Positions 47,302-56,261 of a DNA stretch of 64,000 nt are shown in pieces. This DNA comes from Gammaproteobacteria bacterium. Lineage in GTDB: Bacteria; Pseudomonadota; Gammaproteobacteria; Pseudomonadales; Pseudomonadaceae. The stretch's first letter is position 1, and each line of letters begins with the position of its first letter. The DNA is taken from the NCBI GenBank assembly GCA_018816095.1, contig JAHIWP010000002.1, positions 1 to 64,000 on the forward strand. Reading direction: 5' to 3'. The notes below the pieces were generated by a model. The model did not search any database, had not been told where the DNA came from, and saw only the letters and a list, made by a program, of their open reading frames with translations. Made by a program: the position numbers and the translations under genes.

Positions 47302-50300
47302 ATGCGCGGCACGATGCGTGGCGCATTGGTGGTGTTGGTATTGAGCATGCTGGTGCTACTGATTTGGCAGCTACGCCAGGAGTCCCGCCAGCTGCTGGAG
47401 AACCAGCGCCAACTGACATTGGCCTATAGCGGCCAGCTGGCCAACCACATCAGCCTGAACATGGACCTCAAAGCCCGCGCTGGTCAGGCCTTGTTGCATC
47501 AGCATGTTCGCCCCCCGAGCAACCCTGATGAGTGGGCGGAATTGCTGCACATTCTGCGCGGTGTATTCCCGACGTTACGCAGCCTGGTCTGGCTAAATAA
47601 CCAAGGCCAGATCATCGCCGACAGCCATGCCCCCAGTGAAGATGCGCTGTACATCAAAGAACTGCTGCAACGTGGCCGCGACGAAGGGTTTTTCTATACC
47701 TTCAGCGCTAACGACAATGGGCGCATCTACCTGCTCATTCGGCATAAGCCCGACAGCCCTGCGAGCGGCTTCTGGGTGCTGCGCCTAACCAACCAGGCAC
47801 TCAGCAGTTGGCTGCATGAACATCATCAAGACTCTCACCGGTGGCTACTTGAAGACCGCACTGCGCAGCGCGTGATTGTCAGCAGCGACAAGCAGATATC
47901 TGATAAATCCTGGATTGCACCGCCCGTGACGGCGGAAAACCTGAGCCAGAGCATTCTCGAAACGCCGCTCAAGGGCAGTGATTGGCAGCTGCGCGCGCTG
48001 TTCAATGAACGCAAAGTGCGCGCCCAGCAACTGCCGCAACAGACCAGCAAGCTGCTGCTGTTCATCCTCTGCGCCACCTTGACCCTGCTGGCGCTGTATC
48101 GCTTGCTGCATGAGCAACGCACACTGCACGCACTCAACACCGCTTCGCGGCGCTCGCTGCAACAAGCCGCCAGCGTGCTGGGCGCCATCGAGGAGCGCGT
48201 GTTGGTCACCGACACGCATGGCCAGCTGCAGTACCTCAACCCGCAAGCTGAAGCCATGTTCGGCCTGAGCAACGACCAGGCACGCGACTGGCACCTGCTT
48301 AAACTGTTGCCACGCCTTGACCCTCTGCTGTTGCACGACACCGGGCTGCACAATGACCATGGCCCGGACTTGGTGGAAGTCCAGCAAAACGGCACGCCCC
48401 ATCTGTACGACATCAGCCGCAGCGACCTCAGCGAAGACAATCGACGCACCGGGTTTGTCTGGGTGCTGCGCGATGTCACCGAAGAACAGCACGCCTCTCA
48501 GGTGCTGCAGGAAACCCGCCGGCGTTACCAGGATATCTTTGACGGCACGGGCACGGCTTTGTGCGTGCTTGACCTCCGCGAGCTGCATCACTTCCTGCAC
48601 ACCCAACAGCTGCAGGACATCACCGCGCTAGAGCGCTGGCTGGCCAGCGACCTACAGCACCATAACCAGCTGTCACAGCTTATGCGCCTGACTGAGACCA
48701 ACCAGGTGGTGTTGCAGCTGCTGGGCGTCAATTCCAGCAAGCAGGCCTGGGAATACTTGTTCAGCAGCGGGCAACTGCGCCCGAACGGCTTCCGCCTGCA
48801 GCTGATCAAGACCCTGCTCAGCGGCGGCGGGCAACTGGAAATGGAACGCCAGATCGTCACCGCGCAAGGCCAAGAGCGCCACCTGTGGCTATTGCTGCGC
48901 GTACCGGCCAGCAGTGACGACCTGCAAGCCGTGACCCTGAGCATTAGCGATATCACCAACCGCAAGCGCATCGAAACCTCCCTGCTCGAACGCGAGCGTT
49001 TCTGGTCCGATGTGGTCAGCGCGGTACCCGACACCATTTATGTGCACGACATCACTGCCAAGCGGGTGATGTACAGCAACAACCACCTCGGCCCGCAACT
49101 CGGTTACAGCAAGGCGGAGATGCACCAGCTCGGCGAACGCCTGTGGGAAAAGCTCTTGCACCCCGACGATGTCGAGCTGTACCAGCGCATGCGTAACATC
49201 CAGCAGGTGCTGGGCGATGGCATGCTGATGCAATTCGAGCTGCGCTGGCGCCACCGCGATGGCAACTGGCACTGGTTTGATATTCGCGAACAAGCCCTGG
49301 CTCGCGATGACAAAGGCCGGGTCAGTCGCCTGATCGGCGTGGCCAAGGACATCACCGAACAAATCACCCGCAGTGAATCCCTAATATCCAGCGAACAGCG
49401 CTACCGCCTGCTCGCGGAAAGTATCAGCGACGTGATTTTCTCCACTGATAACCGCCTACAGCTCAATTACGTCAGCCCCTCGATAAAACCCGTGCTCGGT
49501 TATGACAGTGAGTGGGCCCTGAGCAACGGCTTCCTCAGCCTGGCCACCAACCCAAACCAACTGAGCGGCTTCTATGCGCTGCTTGAGCGCGTGCGCAACG
49601 CCCTGGGTGACCCGCTGCGAATGGCCGAACTGCGCAGCCATTTTGTCCCGCAGCTGTTCGTCTTTGATGCCCTGCGCGCCGACGGTCGGAAAATCCCCGT
49701 GGAGCTGCGCCTGGTGCCCATGTGGGATGACAGCGGGCGCTTCGAGGGCTTGCTCGGCGTCGGCCGCGACATCAGCCTGCAGCGCCGCGCGGAGAAAGAC
49801 CTGCGCATGGCCGCAACGGTATTCGAACACTCCACGGCGGCGATTCTGGTCACCGACCCGGCGGGTTATATCGTTCAGGTCAACCATGCCTTCAGCCGAG
49901 TCAGCGGCTACAGCCCCAAGCAAATCCTCGACCAGCTGCCGAGCCTACTCACCGCCGACACCCAACAAGCCAGCCACCTGGGTTTTGTGATCAAGCAGCT
50001 CAACCAACAGGGCAGCTGGGAAGGTGAGGTATGGCTCAAGCGCAAGAACGGCGAGAAATTCCCAGCCTGGGTCGGCATTACCGCGGTTAAGGATGATGAA
50101 GGCGACCTGGTCAGCTATGTGTGCTTCTTCAGCGACATCAGCGAGCGCAAGGCCAGCGAGCAGCGCATCCACCGCCTGGCTTACTACGACGCCCTGACTC
50201 AGCTGCCCAACCGCACGCTGTTCCAGGACCGTCTGCACAGCGCCCTGCAGCACGGTGAACGGCACCAGGAATGGGTGGTGCTGATGTTCCTCGACCTCGA

Positions 50301-51489
50301 CCGTTTTAAGCCGATCAACGACTCCCTCGGCCACGCCGCCGGCGACCGCATGCTCAAGGAAGTCGCCATGCGCCTGTGCGCCTGCGTCGACAGCGACGAC
50401 ACCGTCGCGCGCATGGGCGGCGATGAGTTCACCTTGTTGCTGCAGTCCGAGGCCCGGCGCGAGGGCGCGATGACTCGGGCGATTCATGTCGGCGAGCAGA
50501 TTCTCGCCAGCCTCGCGCAGCCATTTATCCTCGAAGGCCGCGAATTCTTTGTCACCGCCAGCATCGGCATCGCCCTGAGCCCGCAGGATGGCAACGAGCT
50601 GAGCCAACTGATGAAAAACGCCGACACGGCGATGTACCACGCCAAGGAGCGCGGTAAAAACAACTTCCAGTTCTACCAAGCCGACATGAACGCCAGCGCC
50701 CTGCAGCGCCTGGAGCTGGAAAGCGACCTGCGCCACGCCCTCGAACAGGGTCAATTCAAGCTGTATTACCAACCGCAATTCTCCGGCGACGGCAAGCGCC
50801 TGACCGGCGCCGAAGCGCTGCTGCGCTGGCAGCACCCGCAGCGCGGCCTGGTCCCGCCCGATGATTTTATTCCGGTACTAGAAGAGCTGGGGTTAGTGGT
50901 CCAGGTCGGCGACTGGGTGCTACGTGAAGCCTGCCGCCAGCTGGCTGAATGGCGGCAGGCAAACATTCGCGTCCCGAAGATTTCGGTCAACCTGTCTGCG
51001 CGTCAATTTGCCGAGGGCGACCTGCATCAACGGATTGCGCAAATCCTTAAGCAGAGCGACATTCCTGCCGCGTGCCTGGAACTGGAGCTGACCGAAAGCA
51101 TCCTCATGGAAGACGTGGCCAACGCCATGCAAACCCTCAGCAGCCTGAAGCAACTGGGCGTGTTTATCGCCATCGATGATTTCGGCACCGGCTATTCCTC
51201 GCTGAACTACCTCAAGCAATTCCCCATCGACGTGCTGAAGATTGATCGCAGCTTTGTCGACGGCCTGCCCCACGGCGAACAAGACGGTCAGATAGCCCGT
51301 GCGATCATCGCCATGGCCCACAGCCTCAACCTCACGGTGATCGCCGAAGGCGTGGAAACCCTGGCCCAGCTGGACTTCCTGCGCGGCCATGATTGTGACG
51401 AAGTGCAAGGCTTCCTGCTTGGCCGGCCGATGCCGGCGCACCAGTTCACCGCGCTGTTTACCGGCACCGCGCTGTTTATGCTGGGCTGA
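47302..51489 (+). CDS. morA: PAS-GGDEF-EAL c-di-GMP regulator MorA
   Basis: The roughly 1395-residue inner membrane protein is the MorA homologue, which in pseudomonads sets flagellar timing, biofilm and protease secretion. Two membrane helices (about 8-25, and LLLFILCATLTLLALY near 250) bracket a periplasmic sensor domain. Four or five PAS/PAC domains follow to about residue 950. The GGDEF motif is intact at 1039-1043, with no RxxD inhibitory site upstream (DSDD there), and the EAL motif is at 1171-1173, with DDFGTGYSSL and EGVET. Both activities are thus plausible. The start is uncertain: ATG 47302, 47314 or an upstream one. glyA follows, as in P. aeruginosa. Confidence 0.93.
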   Translation: MRGTMRGALVVLVLSMLVLLIWQLRQESRQLLENQRQLTLAYSGQLANHISLNMDLKARAGQALLHQHVRPPSNPDEWAELLHILRGVFPTLRSLVWLNNQGQIIADSHAPSEDALYIKELLQRGRDEGFFYTFSANDNGRIYLLIRHKPDSPASGFWVLRLTNQALSSWLHEHHQDSHRWLLEDRTAQRVIVSSDKQISDKSWIAPPVTAENLSQSILETPLKGSDWQLRALFNERKVRAQQLPQQTSKLLLFILCATLTLLALYRLLHEQRTLHALNTASRRSLQQAASVLGAIEERVLVTDTHGQLQYLNPQAEAMFGLSNDQARDWHLLKLLPRLDPLLLHDTGLHNDHGPDLVEVQQNGTPHLYDISRSDLSEDNRRTGFVWVLRDVTEEQHASQVLQETRRRYQDIFDGTGTALCVLDLRELHHFLHTQQLQDITALERWLASDLQHHNQLSQLMRLTETNQVVLQLLGVNSSKQAWEYLFSSGQLRPNGFRLQLIKTLLSGGGQLEMERQIVTAQGQERHLWLLLRVPASSDDLQAVTLSISDITNRKRIETSLLERERFWSDVVSAVPDTIYVHDITAKRVMYSNNHLGPQLGYSKAEMHQLGERLWEKLLHPDDVELYQRMRNIQQVLGDGMLMQFELRWRHRDGNWHWFDIREQALARDDKGRVSRLIGVAKDITEQITRSESLISSEQRYRLLAESISDVIFSTDNRLQLNYVSPSIKPVLGYDSEWALSNGFLSLATNPNQLSGFYALLERVRNALGDPLRMAELRSHFVPQLFVFDALRADGRKIPVELRLVPMWDDSGRFEGLLGVGRDISLQRRAEKDLRMAATVFEHSTAAILVTDPAGYIVQVNHAFSRVSGYSPKQILDQLPSLLTADTQQASHLGFVIKQLNQQGSWEGEVWLKRKNGEKFPAWVGITAVKDDEGDLVSYVCFFSDISERKASEQRIHRLAYYDALTQLPNRTLFQDRLHSALQHGERHQEWVVLMFLDLDRFKPINDSLGHAAGDRMLKEVAMRLCACVDSDDTVARMGGDEFTLLLQSEARREGAMTRAIHVGEQILASLAQPFILEGREFFVTASIGIALSPQDGNELSQLMKNADTAMYHAKERGKNNFQFYQADMNASALQRLELESDLRHALEQGQFKLYYQPQFSGDGKRLTGAEALLRWQHPQRGLVPPDDFIPVLEELGLVVQVGDWVLREACRQLAEWRQANIRVPKISVNLSARQFAEGDLHQRIAQILKQSDIPAACLELELTESILMEDVANAMQTLSSLKQLGVFIAIDDFGTGYSSLNYLKQFPIDVLKIDRSFVDGLPHGEQDGQIARAIIAMAHSLNLTVIAEGVETLAQLDFLRGHDCDEVQGFLLGRPMPAHQFTALFTGTALFMLG

Positions 51490-51613
51490 CAGCCTGGCTG
51501 CATGAGCCCCGCTTGTCCGCCAGATGACCACGCTTCATATGCCTGTTTAGGATGGATGGGGTAGAATTCGCCCCCTCTTTCTACCGCCCAGCTGATTTTC
51601 TCAGGGGAATGCC

Positions 51614-52870
51614 ATGTTCAGCCGTGATTTGACTATCGCCCGTTATGACGCCGAATTGTTTGCCGCGATGGAGCAAGAAGCCCAGCGCCAGGAACATCAC
51701 ATCGAGCTGATAGCCTCGGAAAACTACACCAGCCCAGCGGTGATGGAAGCCCAAGGCTCGGTACTGACCAACAAGTACGCCGAAGGCTACCCAGGCAAGC
51801 GTTACTACGGCGGTTGCGAACACGTCGACATCGTCGAGCAGCTGGCCATCGACCGCGCCAAAGAACTCTTCGGCGCCGACTACGCCAACGTCCAGCCGCA
51901 CTCCGGCAGCCAGGCCAACAGCGCGGTTTACCTGGCACTGCTGAACGCCGGCGACACCGTACTGGGCATGAGCCTGGCCCACGGCGGCCATCTGACCCAC
52001 GGCGCCAGCGTCAGCTTCTCCGGCAAGGTGTATAACGCCGTGCAGTACGGTATCGATACCGTCACTGGCCTAATCGACTACGACGAAGTTGAGCGCCTGG
52101 CCGTTGAGCACAAGCCGAAGATGATCATCGCCGGCTTCAGCGCCTACTCGCAGGTGCTCGACTTCCCACGCTTCCGCGCCATCGCGGACAAAGTCGGTGC
52201 CTACCTGTTCGTCGACATGGCTCACGTGGCCGGTTTGGTTGCTGCTGGCGTGTACCCGAACCCAGTACCGTTTGCTGACGTGGTCACCACCACCACCCAC
52301 AAAACCCTGCGCGGCCCGCGCGGCGGCCTGATCCTGGCCCGTGCCAACGAAGCGCTGGAGAAGAAATTCAACTCCGCCGTATTCCCAGGCGGCCAGGGTG
52401 GCCCACTGGAGCACGTGATCGCCGGTAAAGCAGTGTGCTTCAAAGAAGCCCTGCAGCCTGAGTTCAAGACTTACCAGCAGCAAGTGATCAAAAACGCCCA
52501 GGCCATGGCCAGCGTGTTTATTGAGAAGGGCTACGACGTTATCTCCGGCGGCACTGAGAACCACCTGTTCCTGCTCAGCCTGATCAAGCAAGACATCACC
52601 GGTAAAGATGCCGACGCCGCCCTGGGTCGCGCCTTTATCACCGTGAACAAGAACAGCGTACCGAACGACCCACGTTCGCCGTTCGTCACCTCCGGCCTGC
52701 GTATCGGCACCCCAGCCGTAACCACTCGCGGCTTCAAGGAAGACGAGTGCCGCGCACTGGCCGGCTGGATCTGCGAGATCCTCGCCAACTTGGGCGACGA
52801 AGCCGTTGAAGCGCGTATCCGCGAGCAAGTTAAAGCGGTTTGCGCCAAGTTCCCGGTTTACGGTAACTAA
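51614..52870 (+). CDS. glyA: Serine hydroxymethyltransferase
   Basis: The 418-residue PLP enzyme converts serine and THF to glycine and methylene-THF. The PLP lysine is K230 in [15 protein letters not shown], and the substrate motif [21 protein letters not shown] lies near the N terminus. AGGGGA precedes the ATG. A TAGAAT -10-like sequence lies at 51562-51567, but its -35 is weak. Pseudomonas genomes carry more than one glyA copy; the position after morA corresponds to PAO1 glyA3 (PA4602). A terminator follows. Confidence 0.97.
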   Translation: MFSRDLTIARYDAELFAAMEQEAQRQEHHIELIASENYTSPAVMEAQGSVLTNKYAEGYPGKRYYGGCEHVDIVEQLAIDRAKELFGADYANVQPHSGSQANSAVYLALLNAGDTVLGMSLAHGGHLTHGASVSFSGKVYNAVQYGIDTVTGLIDYDEVERLAVEHKPKMIIAGFSAYSQVLDFPRFRAIADKVGAYLFVDMAHVAGLVAAGVYPNPVPFADVVTTTTHKTLRGPRGGLILARANEALEKKFNSAVFPGGQGGPLEHVIAGKAVCFKEALQPEFKTYQQQVIKNAQAMASVFIEKGYDVISGGTENHLFLLSLIKQDITGKDADAALGRAFITVNKNSVPNDPRSPFVTSGLRIGTPAVTTRGFKEDECRALAGWICEILANLGDEAVEARIREQVKAVCAKFPVYGN

Positions 52871-52883
52871 GGCTTAACGCCTG

Positions 52884-52919
52884 CAACAAAAAGCCCGCCA
52901 ATCGGCGGGCTTTTTGTTG
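52884..52919. terminator. Terminator after glyA
   Basis: The long hairpin CAACAAAAAGCCCGCC-AATC-GGCGGGCTTTTTGTTG is perfectly symmetric and can work in both directions, serving glyA and the DUF2474 gene. Confidence 0.93.
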
Positions 52920-52952
52920 GCTGAAGGCAACACCTTCAGTACCTGTCGCCAC

Positions 52953-53096
52953 TTACGGCGTACCCATCCCCGCCGCTTGCATAAACAACCGCAGCACATA
53001 AGACACCGCGCCCAACGCCAACACGCTGCCAGCCCAGATCGCTACCAGCCAGCCGAGCCGCTGCCACAGCGGCTTTTTCTCTTCTATGTCGTTCAT
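52953..53096 (-). CDS. DUF2474 small membrane protein (cytochrome bd accessory subunit type)
   Basis: This 47-residue gene has one membrane helix (LGWLVAIWAGSVLALGAVSYVL) after a short charged start, MNDIEEKKPLWQR. It resembles the DUF2474 proteins usually encoded just after cioB, which play a CydX-like supporting role in the oxidase. GAGG lies eight bases before the ATG. Unusually it is separated from cioB by 223 nt, apparently because another sequence has been inserted between them. Confidence 0.85.
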   Translation of the reverse strand: MNDIEEKKPLWQRLGWLVAIWAGSVLALGAVSYVLRLFMQAAGMGTP

Positions 53097-53319
53097 TTTG
53101 CGCCCTCATTACTGACCTGAGGTCTCGCGAGCTAGAGTCCTGCAAGGCGCTACGTTAGTAACAGCCTCCGGCTGGTCAAAGCAGGCGAGAGCTTTTGCAC
53201 ATGAGCATTACTCGTTTCACTCGCCCTGCGGGCCGCGCTGAAGTGCGTTAGCCGCAAGCGGCTTTCCGAGCTTGTTTTTAACGCCACAGAGCCGACGCGC
53301 AGCAGACCGGAGCCGAGCC
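53097..53319. repeat. Possible dispersed element inserted in the cio operon
   Basis: The 223 nt between cioB and the DUF2474 gene are non-coding, with short hairpins (GCCGCTTGCGGC; GCCGGAGGC; CCCGCAGGG). Spurious peptides from this kind of sequence (ending like SNAHVQKLSPALTSRRLLLT) look familiar from pseudomonad genomes, suggesting a dispersed intergenic repeat. This cannot be confirmed from one copy. Confidence 0.35.
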
Positions 53320-54327
53320 TCAGTGGTAACCATCGTCTTCCGTAACCTTGCCGCGGAACACGTAATAGCTCCAGGCGGTGTACATCAGGATAAACGGGAT
53401 GATGAACAGCGCCCCGACCAGAATGAACCCCTGGCTCTGCGGCGGTGCAGCGGCTTCCCAGATGCTGATCGACGGCGGGATGATATTTGGCCACAGACTG
53501 ATGCCCAGGCCGCTGTAGCCGAGGAAGATCAGCGTCAGGGTCAGCAGAAACGGCGCGTAGTTGGCGTTACGCGCCACCGCACGCAGCAGCGCCCAGGTGC
53601 ACAGCAGCACCAGCAGCGGCACGGGCATAAACCAGAAGATATTCGGCAGGCTAAACCAGCGTTCGGCGATGTCGGCGTGGGCCAGTGGCGTCCATAGGCT
53701 GACGATGCCGGTGACGCCTAGCAGAACAAACACCAGCGGCCGCGCCATGTTGTGCATCTGCTCCTGCAAGCGCCCCTCCGTCTTCATGATCAGCCAGGTG
53801 CAGCCGAGCAAGGCATAAGCGGCAATCAGCGCCAGACCGCAGAACAGCGAGAACGGCGTAAGCCAGTCCAGCGCGCCACCGGCATAGGCCCGACCAACCA
53901 CCTCGAAGCCATCGATATAGGCACCCAGCGCCACTCCTTGAAAGAAGGTCGCGGTCAGCGAGCCGCCGATAAACGCCTTGTCCCAGAGATGCCGCTTGGC
54001 CGCCTTGGCCTTGAAACGGAACTCAAACGCCACGCCACGGAAGATCAGCCCCAGCAGCATAACAATCAGCGGAAGGTAAAGCGCATTGAGCACCACAGCA
54101 TAGGCCAGCGGAAACGCGCCGAACAACGCCGCGCCACCCAGCACCAGCCAGGTTTCGTTACCGTCCCAGACGGGCGCCACGGTGTTCATCATGACATCAC
54201 GTTCGCCTTCACTTTTGACAAAGGGAAAGAGGATGCCGATGCCTAAGTCGAAACCGTCCATGACCACATACATCATCACCCCGAAGGCAATGATCACGGC
54301 CCAGATCAGCGAGAGATCAATACCCAT
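53320..54327 (-). CDS. cioB: Cyanide-insensitive terminal oxidase subunit II (CioB/CydB)
   Basis: The 335-residue membrane protein has eight or so hydrophobic helices and the CydB signature WDGNETWLVLGGAALFGAFPLAYA near residue 55. It forms the bd-type quinol oxidase with CioA in the inner membrane. The ATG at 54327 has AGAGG eight bases upstream; a TTG at 54333 overlaps cioA and is less likely. It starts 2 nt after cioA. Confidence 0.95.
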   Translation of the reverse strand: MGIDLSLIWAVIIAFGVMMYVVMDGFDLGIGILFPFVKSEGERDVMMNTVAPVWDGNETWLVLGGAALFGAFPLAYAVVLNALYLPLIVMLLGLIFRGVAFEFRFKAKAAKRHLWDKAFIGGSLTATFFQGVALGAYIDGFEVVGRAYAGGALDWLTPFSLFCGLALIAAYALLGCTWLIMKTEGRLQEQMHNMARPLVFVLLGVTGIVSLWTPLAHADIAERWFSLPNIFWFMPVPLLVLLCTWALLRAVARNANYAPFLLTLTLIFLGYSGLGISLWPNIIPPSISIWEAAAPPQSQGFILVGALFIIPFILMYTAWSYYVFRGKVTEDDGYH

Positions 54328-54329
54328 GT

Positions 54330-55769
54330 TCAATTCCTCTCAGCCAGTGAGTCGCTTCCGCCTTCGTCGAAGCCTTCTTCGGCCGCAGAGAGTGGCCGTG
54401 ACGGCGTACGCTTCTGGCCTGGACCGCCCTCGGCAACTTCCTTGCCTTCATCGGTAACCGGACCTTTACGCACCAGACGCATCATGTAGCCGAGGCCCGC
54501 GCCAAACAGGGCGAAGTACACCACCACAAACAACGCCAAGGTCAGGCTCATCTGCGCAAAGCTGTGCCCAGAGGAGGCGTCGGCGGTGCGCATCAACCCC
54601 TGGACCACCCAAGGCTGGCGGCCAATTTCGGTGGTGTACCAGCCGGCAAGCAGGGCGATGATGCCCGACGGCCCCATCCACACCGCCAGGTGCAGGAACG
54701 GCCGCGCCTGGAAGAGCTTACCGCGCGCGCGCAGCCACAAAGCCCAGAGGCCCGTGAGAATCATCAGCATGCCGATGCCAACCATGACCCGGAAGGTCCA
54801 GAACACCACGGTCGAATTAGGCCGATCTTCTTTGGCAAACTCCTTGAGCGCCGGCACCTGCTTATCCAGGCTGTGGGTCAGGATCAGGCTACCCAGCGCG
54901 GGAATCTCGATCTTGAAGCGGGTTTCCTCGCGCTGCATATCTGGCCAGCCGAACAGAATCAGCGGAGTCGGCTCGTCACCGTGGTTTTCCCAGTGGCCTT
55001 CGATGGCGGCGATTTTCGCCGGCTGATACTTCAGCGTGTTGAGGCCGTGGAAGTCGCCTATCACCGCCTGAATCGGCGCCACGATCAAGGCCATCCACAT
55101 GGCCATCGAGAGCATCTTGCGAATTGCCGGGTTATCGCGCCCGCGCAGCAAGTGCCAGGCCGCCGAAGCACCGACAAAAAACGCCGTGGAGAGGAACGCT
55201 GCCGTCGCAGTATGCGCCAGCCGGTAGGGGAATGAGGGGTTGAACACCACCGCAAACCAGTCCACCGGGATCACCCGCCCGTCGATAATCTCGAAGCCCT
55301 GCGGGGTGTGCATCCAGCTGTTGGAGGCAAGAATCCAGAAAGTCGAGATCAGCGTACCGACCGCCACCATCACCGTGGAAAAGAAGTGCAGGCCAGGGCC
55401 GACGCGGTTCCAGCCAAACAGCATGACACCCAGGAAGCCCGCCTCAAGGAAGAATGCGGTGAGCACTTCATACGTCAGCAACGGCCCGGTGACCGCCCCG
55501 GCAAAGTCGGAAAAGGCGCTCCAGTTAGTGCCGAACTGGTAGGCCATGACCAAGCCAGAGACCACGCCCATGCCGAAGTTGACCGCAAATATCTTCGCCC
55601 AGAAGTGGTACAGGTCGCGGTACACCTCCTGCCCAGTTTTCAGCCAGAGCCCTTCAAGCACCGCCAAGTAACTGGCCAAGCCAATGGTGATGGCCGGAAA
55701 AATGATGTGAAAAGAGATGGTGAAAGCAAACTGGATACGGGCGAGGTCGAGTGCCTCTAATCCGAACAT
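54330..55769 (-). CDS. cioA: Cyanide-insensitive terminal oxidase subunit I (CioA/CydA)
   Basis: The 479-residue haem-carrying subunit of the bd-type oxidase reduces oxygen to water using ubiquinol without pumping protons. The conserved His21 (ISFHIIFPA) corresponds to E. coli H19, and another lies in YRLAHTATAAF. The motifs NFGMGVVSGLVMAYQFGTNW and GWYTTEIGRQPWVVQG are characteristic. The quinol-binding Q loop is short, placing it in the Cio branch, which is insensitive to cyanide. The C-terminal tail is hydrophilic. An ANR-type box lies about 115-130 nt upstream. Confidence 0.96.
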   Translation of the reverse strand: MFGLEALDLARIQFAFTISFHIIFPAITIGLASYLAVLEGLWLKTGQEVYRDLYHFWAKIFAVNFGMGVVSGLVMAYQFGTNWSAFSDFAGAVTGPLLTYEVLTAFFLEAGFLGVMLFGWNRVGPGLHFFSTVMVAVGTLISTFWILASNSWMHTPQGFEIIDGRVIPVDWFAVVFNPSFPYRLAHTATAAFLSTAFFVGASAAWHLLRGRDNPAIRKMLSMAMWMALIVAPIQAVIGDFHGLNTLKYQPAKIAAIEGHWENHGDEPTPLILFGWPDMQREETRFKIEIPALGSLILTHSLDKQVPALKEFAKEDRPNSTVVFWTFRVMVGIGMLMILTGLWALWLRARGKLFQARPFLHLAVWMGPSGIIALLAGWYTTEIGRQPWVVQGLMRTADASSGHSFAQMSLTLALFVVVYFALFGAGLGYMMRLVRKGPVTDEGKEVAEGGPGQKRTPSRPLSAAEEGFDEGGSDSLAERN

Positions 55770-56261
55770 GGTGCGTCCTCAGTCAGGTAAAACAGCCAGC
55801 TGCCCAGCGGATAGGCTACGGGCAACCGTCGGACAGAGCGCCTTACGCCGAAAACAGCTCGGCCACATGACGAATCCGACAGCCTTGATCCAGGTCAAGG
55901 CTTAGTTGAAGAGTATCCCCAGCACGGGCAAGTTCCGCTGTGGTTGATTGTCGCGTGACAGCCTGCCACAAGGGATTTGGCGCCTTTTACAGACGTTGTT
56001 CTGCCTCGCGGCGACAGGCCACCGCAGGCGCGGATAGCTATCTGTGCAGGGCGCGGCTCACCAGCATTCGCACCGCCACCCGCCACGTTTGCATACAGCC
56101 ATAAGCTGCCTGATCGGTCATAAATTCACCGCACCCAGACGAGCTGATATGATGCGCGCCTTTTTCCAGATCGCCAGCAAAAACATGCACAACCATGTGG
56201 ATGTGCTTTGCTTTCGGTTTGCATAAACACGGCACAGAACGCCGTTATCGGGGAGCTGCAC
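55770..56261. other. Divergent regulatory region of cioA and the purine permease (492 nt)
   Basis: This gap holds both promoters. Besides the ANR-like box listed separately I see no RNA gene, riboswitch-like fold or coding sequence that stands out. The last 150 nt before the permease contain CGGCACAGAACGCCG, a small hairpin in the probable leader. Confidence 0.4.
55885..55898 (-). promoter_or_regulatory. ANR/FNR box upstream of cioA
   Basis: The sequence TTGATCCAGGTCAA matches the FNR/ANR consensus TTGAT-N4-ATCAA at 9 of 10 defined positions. It lies 116-129 nt upstream of the cioA start. In P. aeruginosa ANR represses cioAB at low oxygen, so a functional site here is expected. Confidence 0.75.

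Noticed and set aside
56100..56261. Purine riboswitch before the permease
   Set aside because: No paired stems with the conserved purine-aptamer junction bases were found; only a small hairpin is seen.
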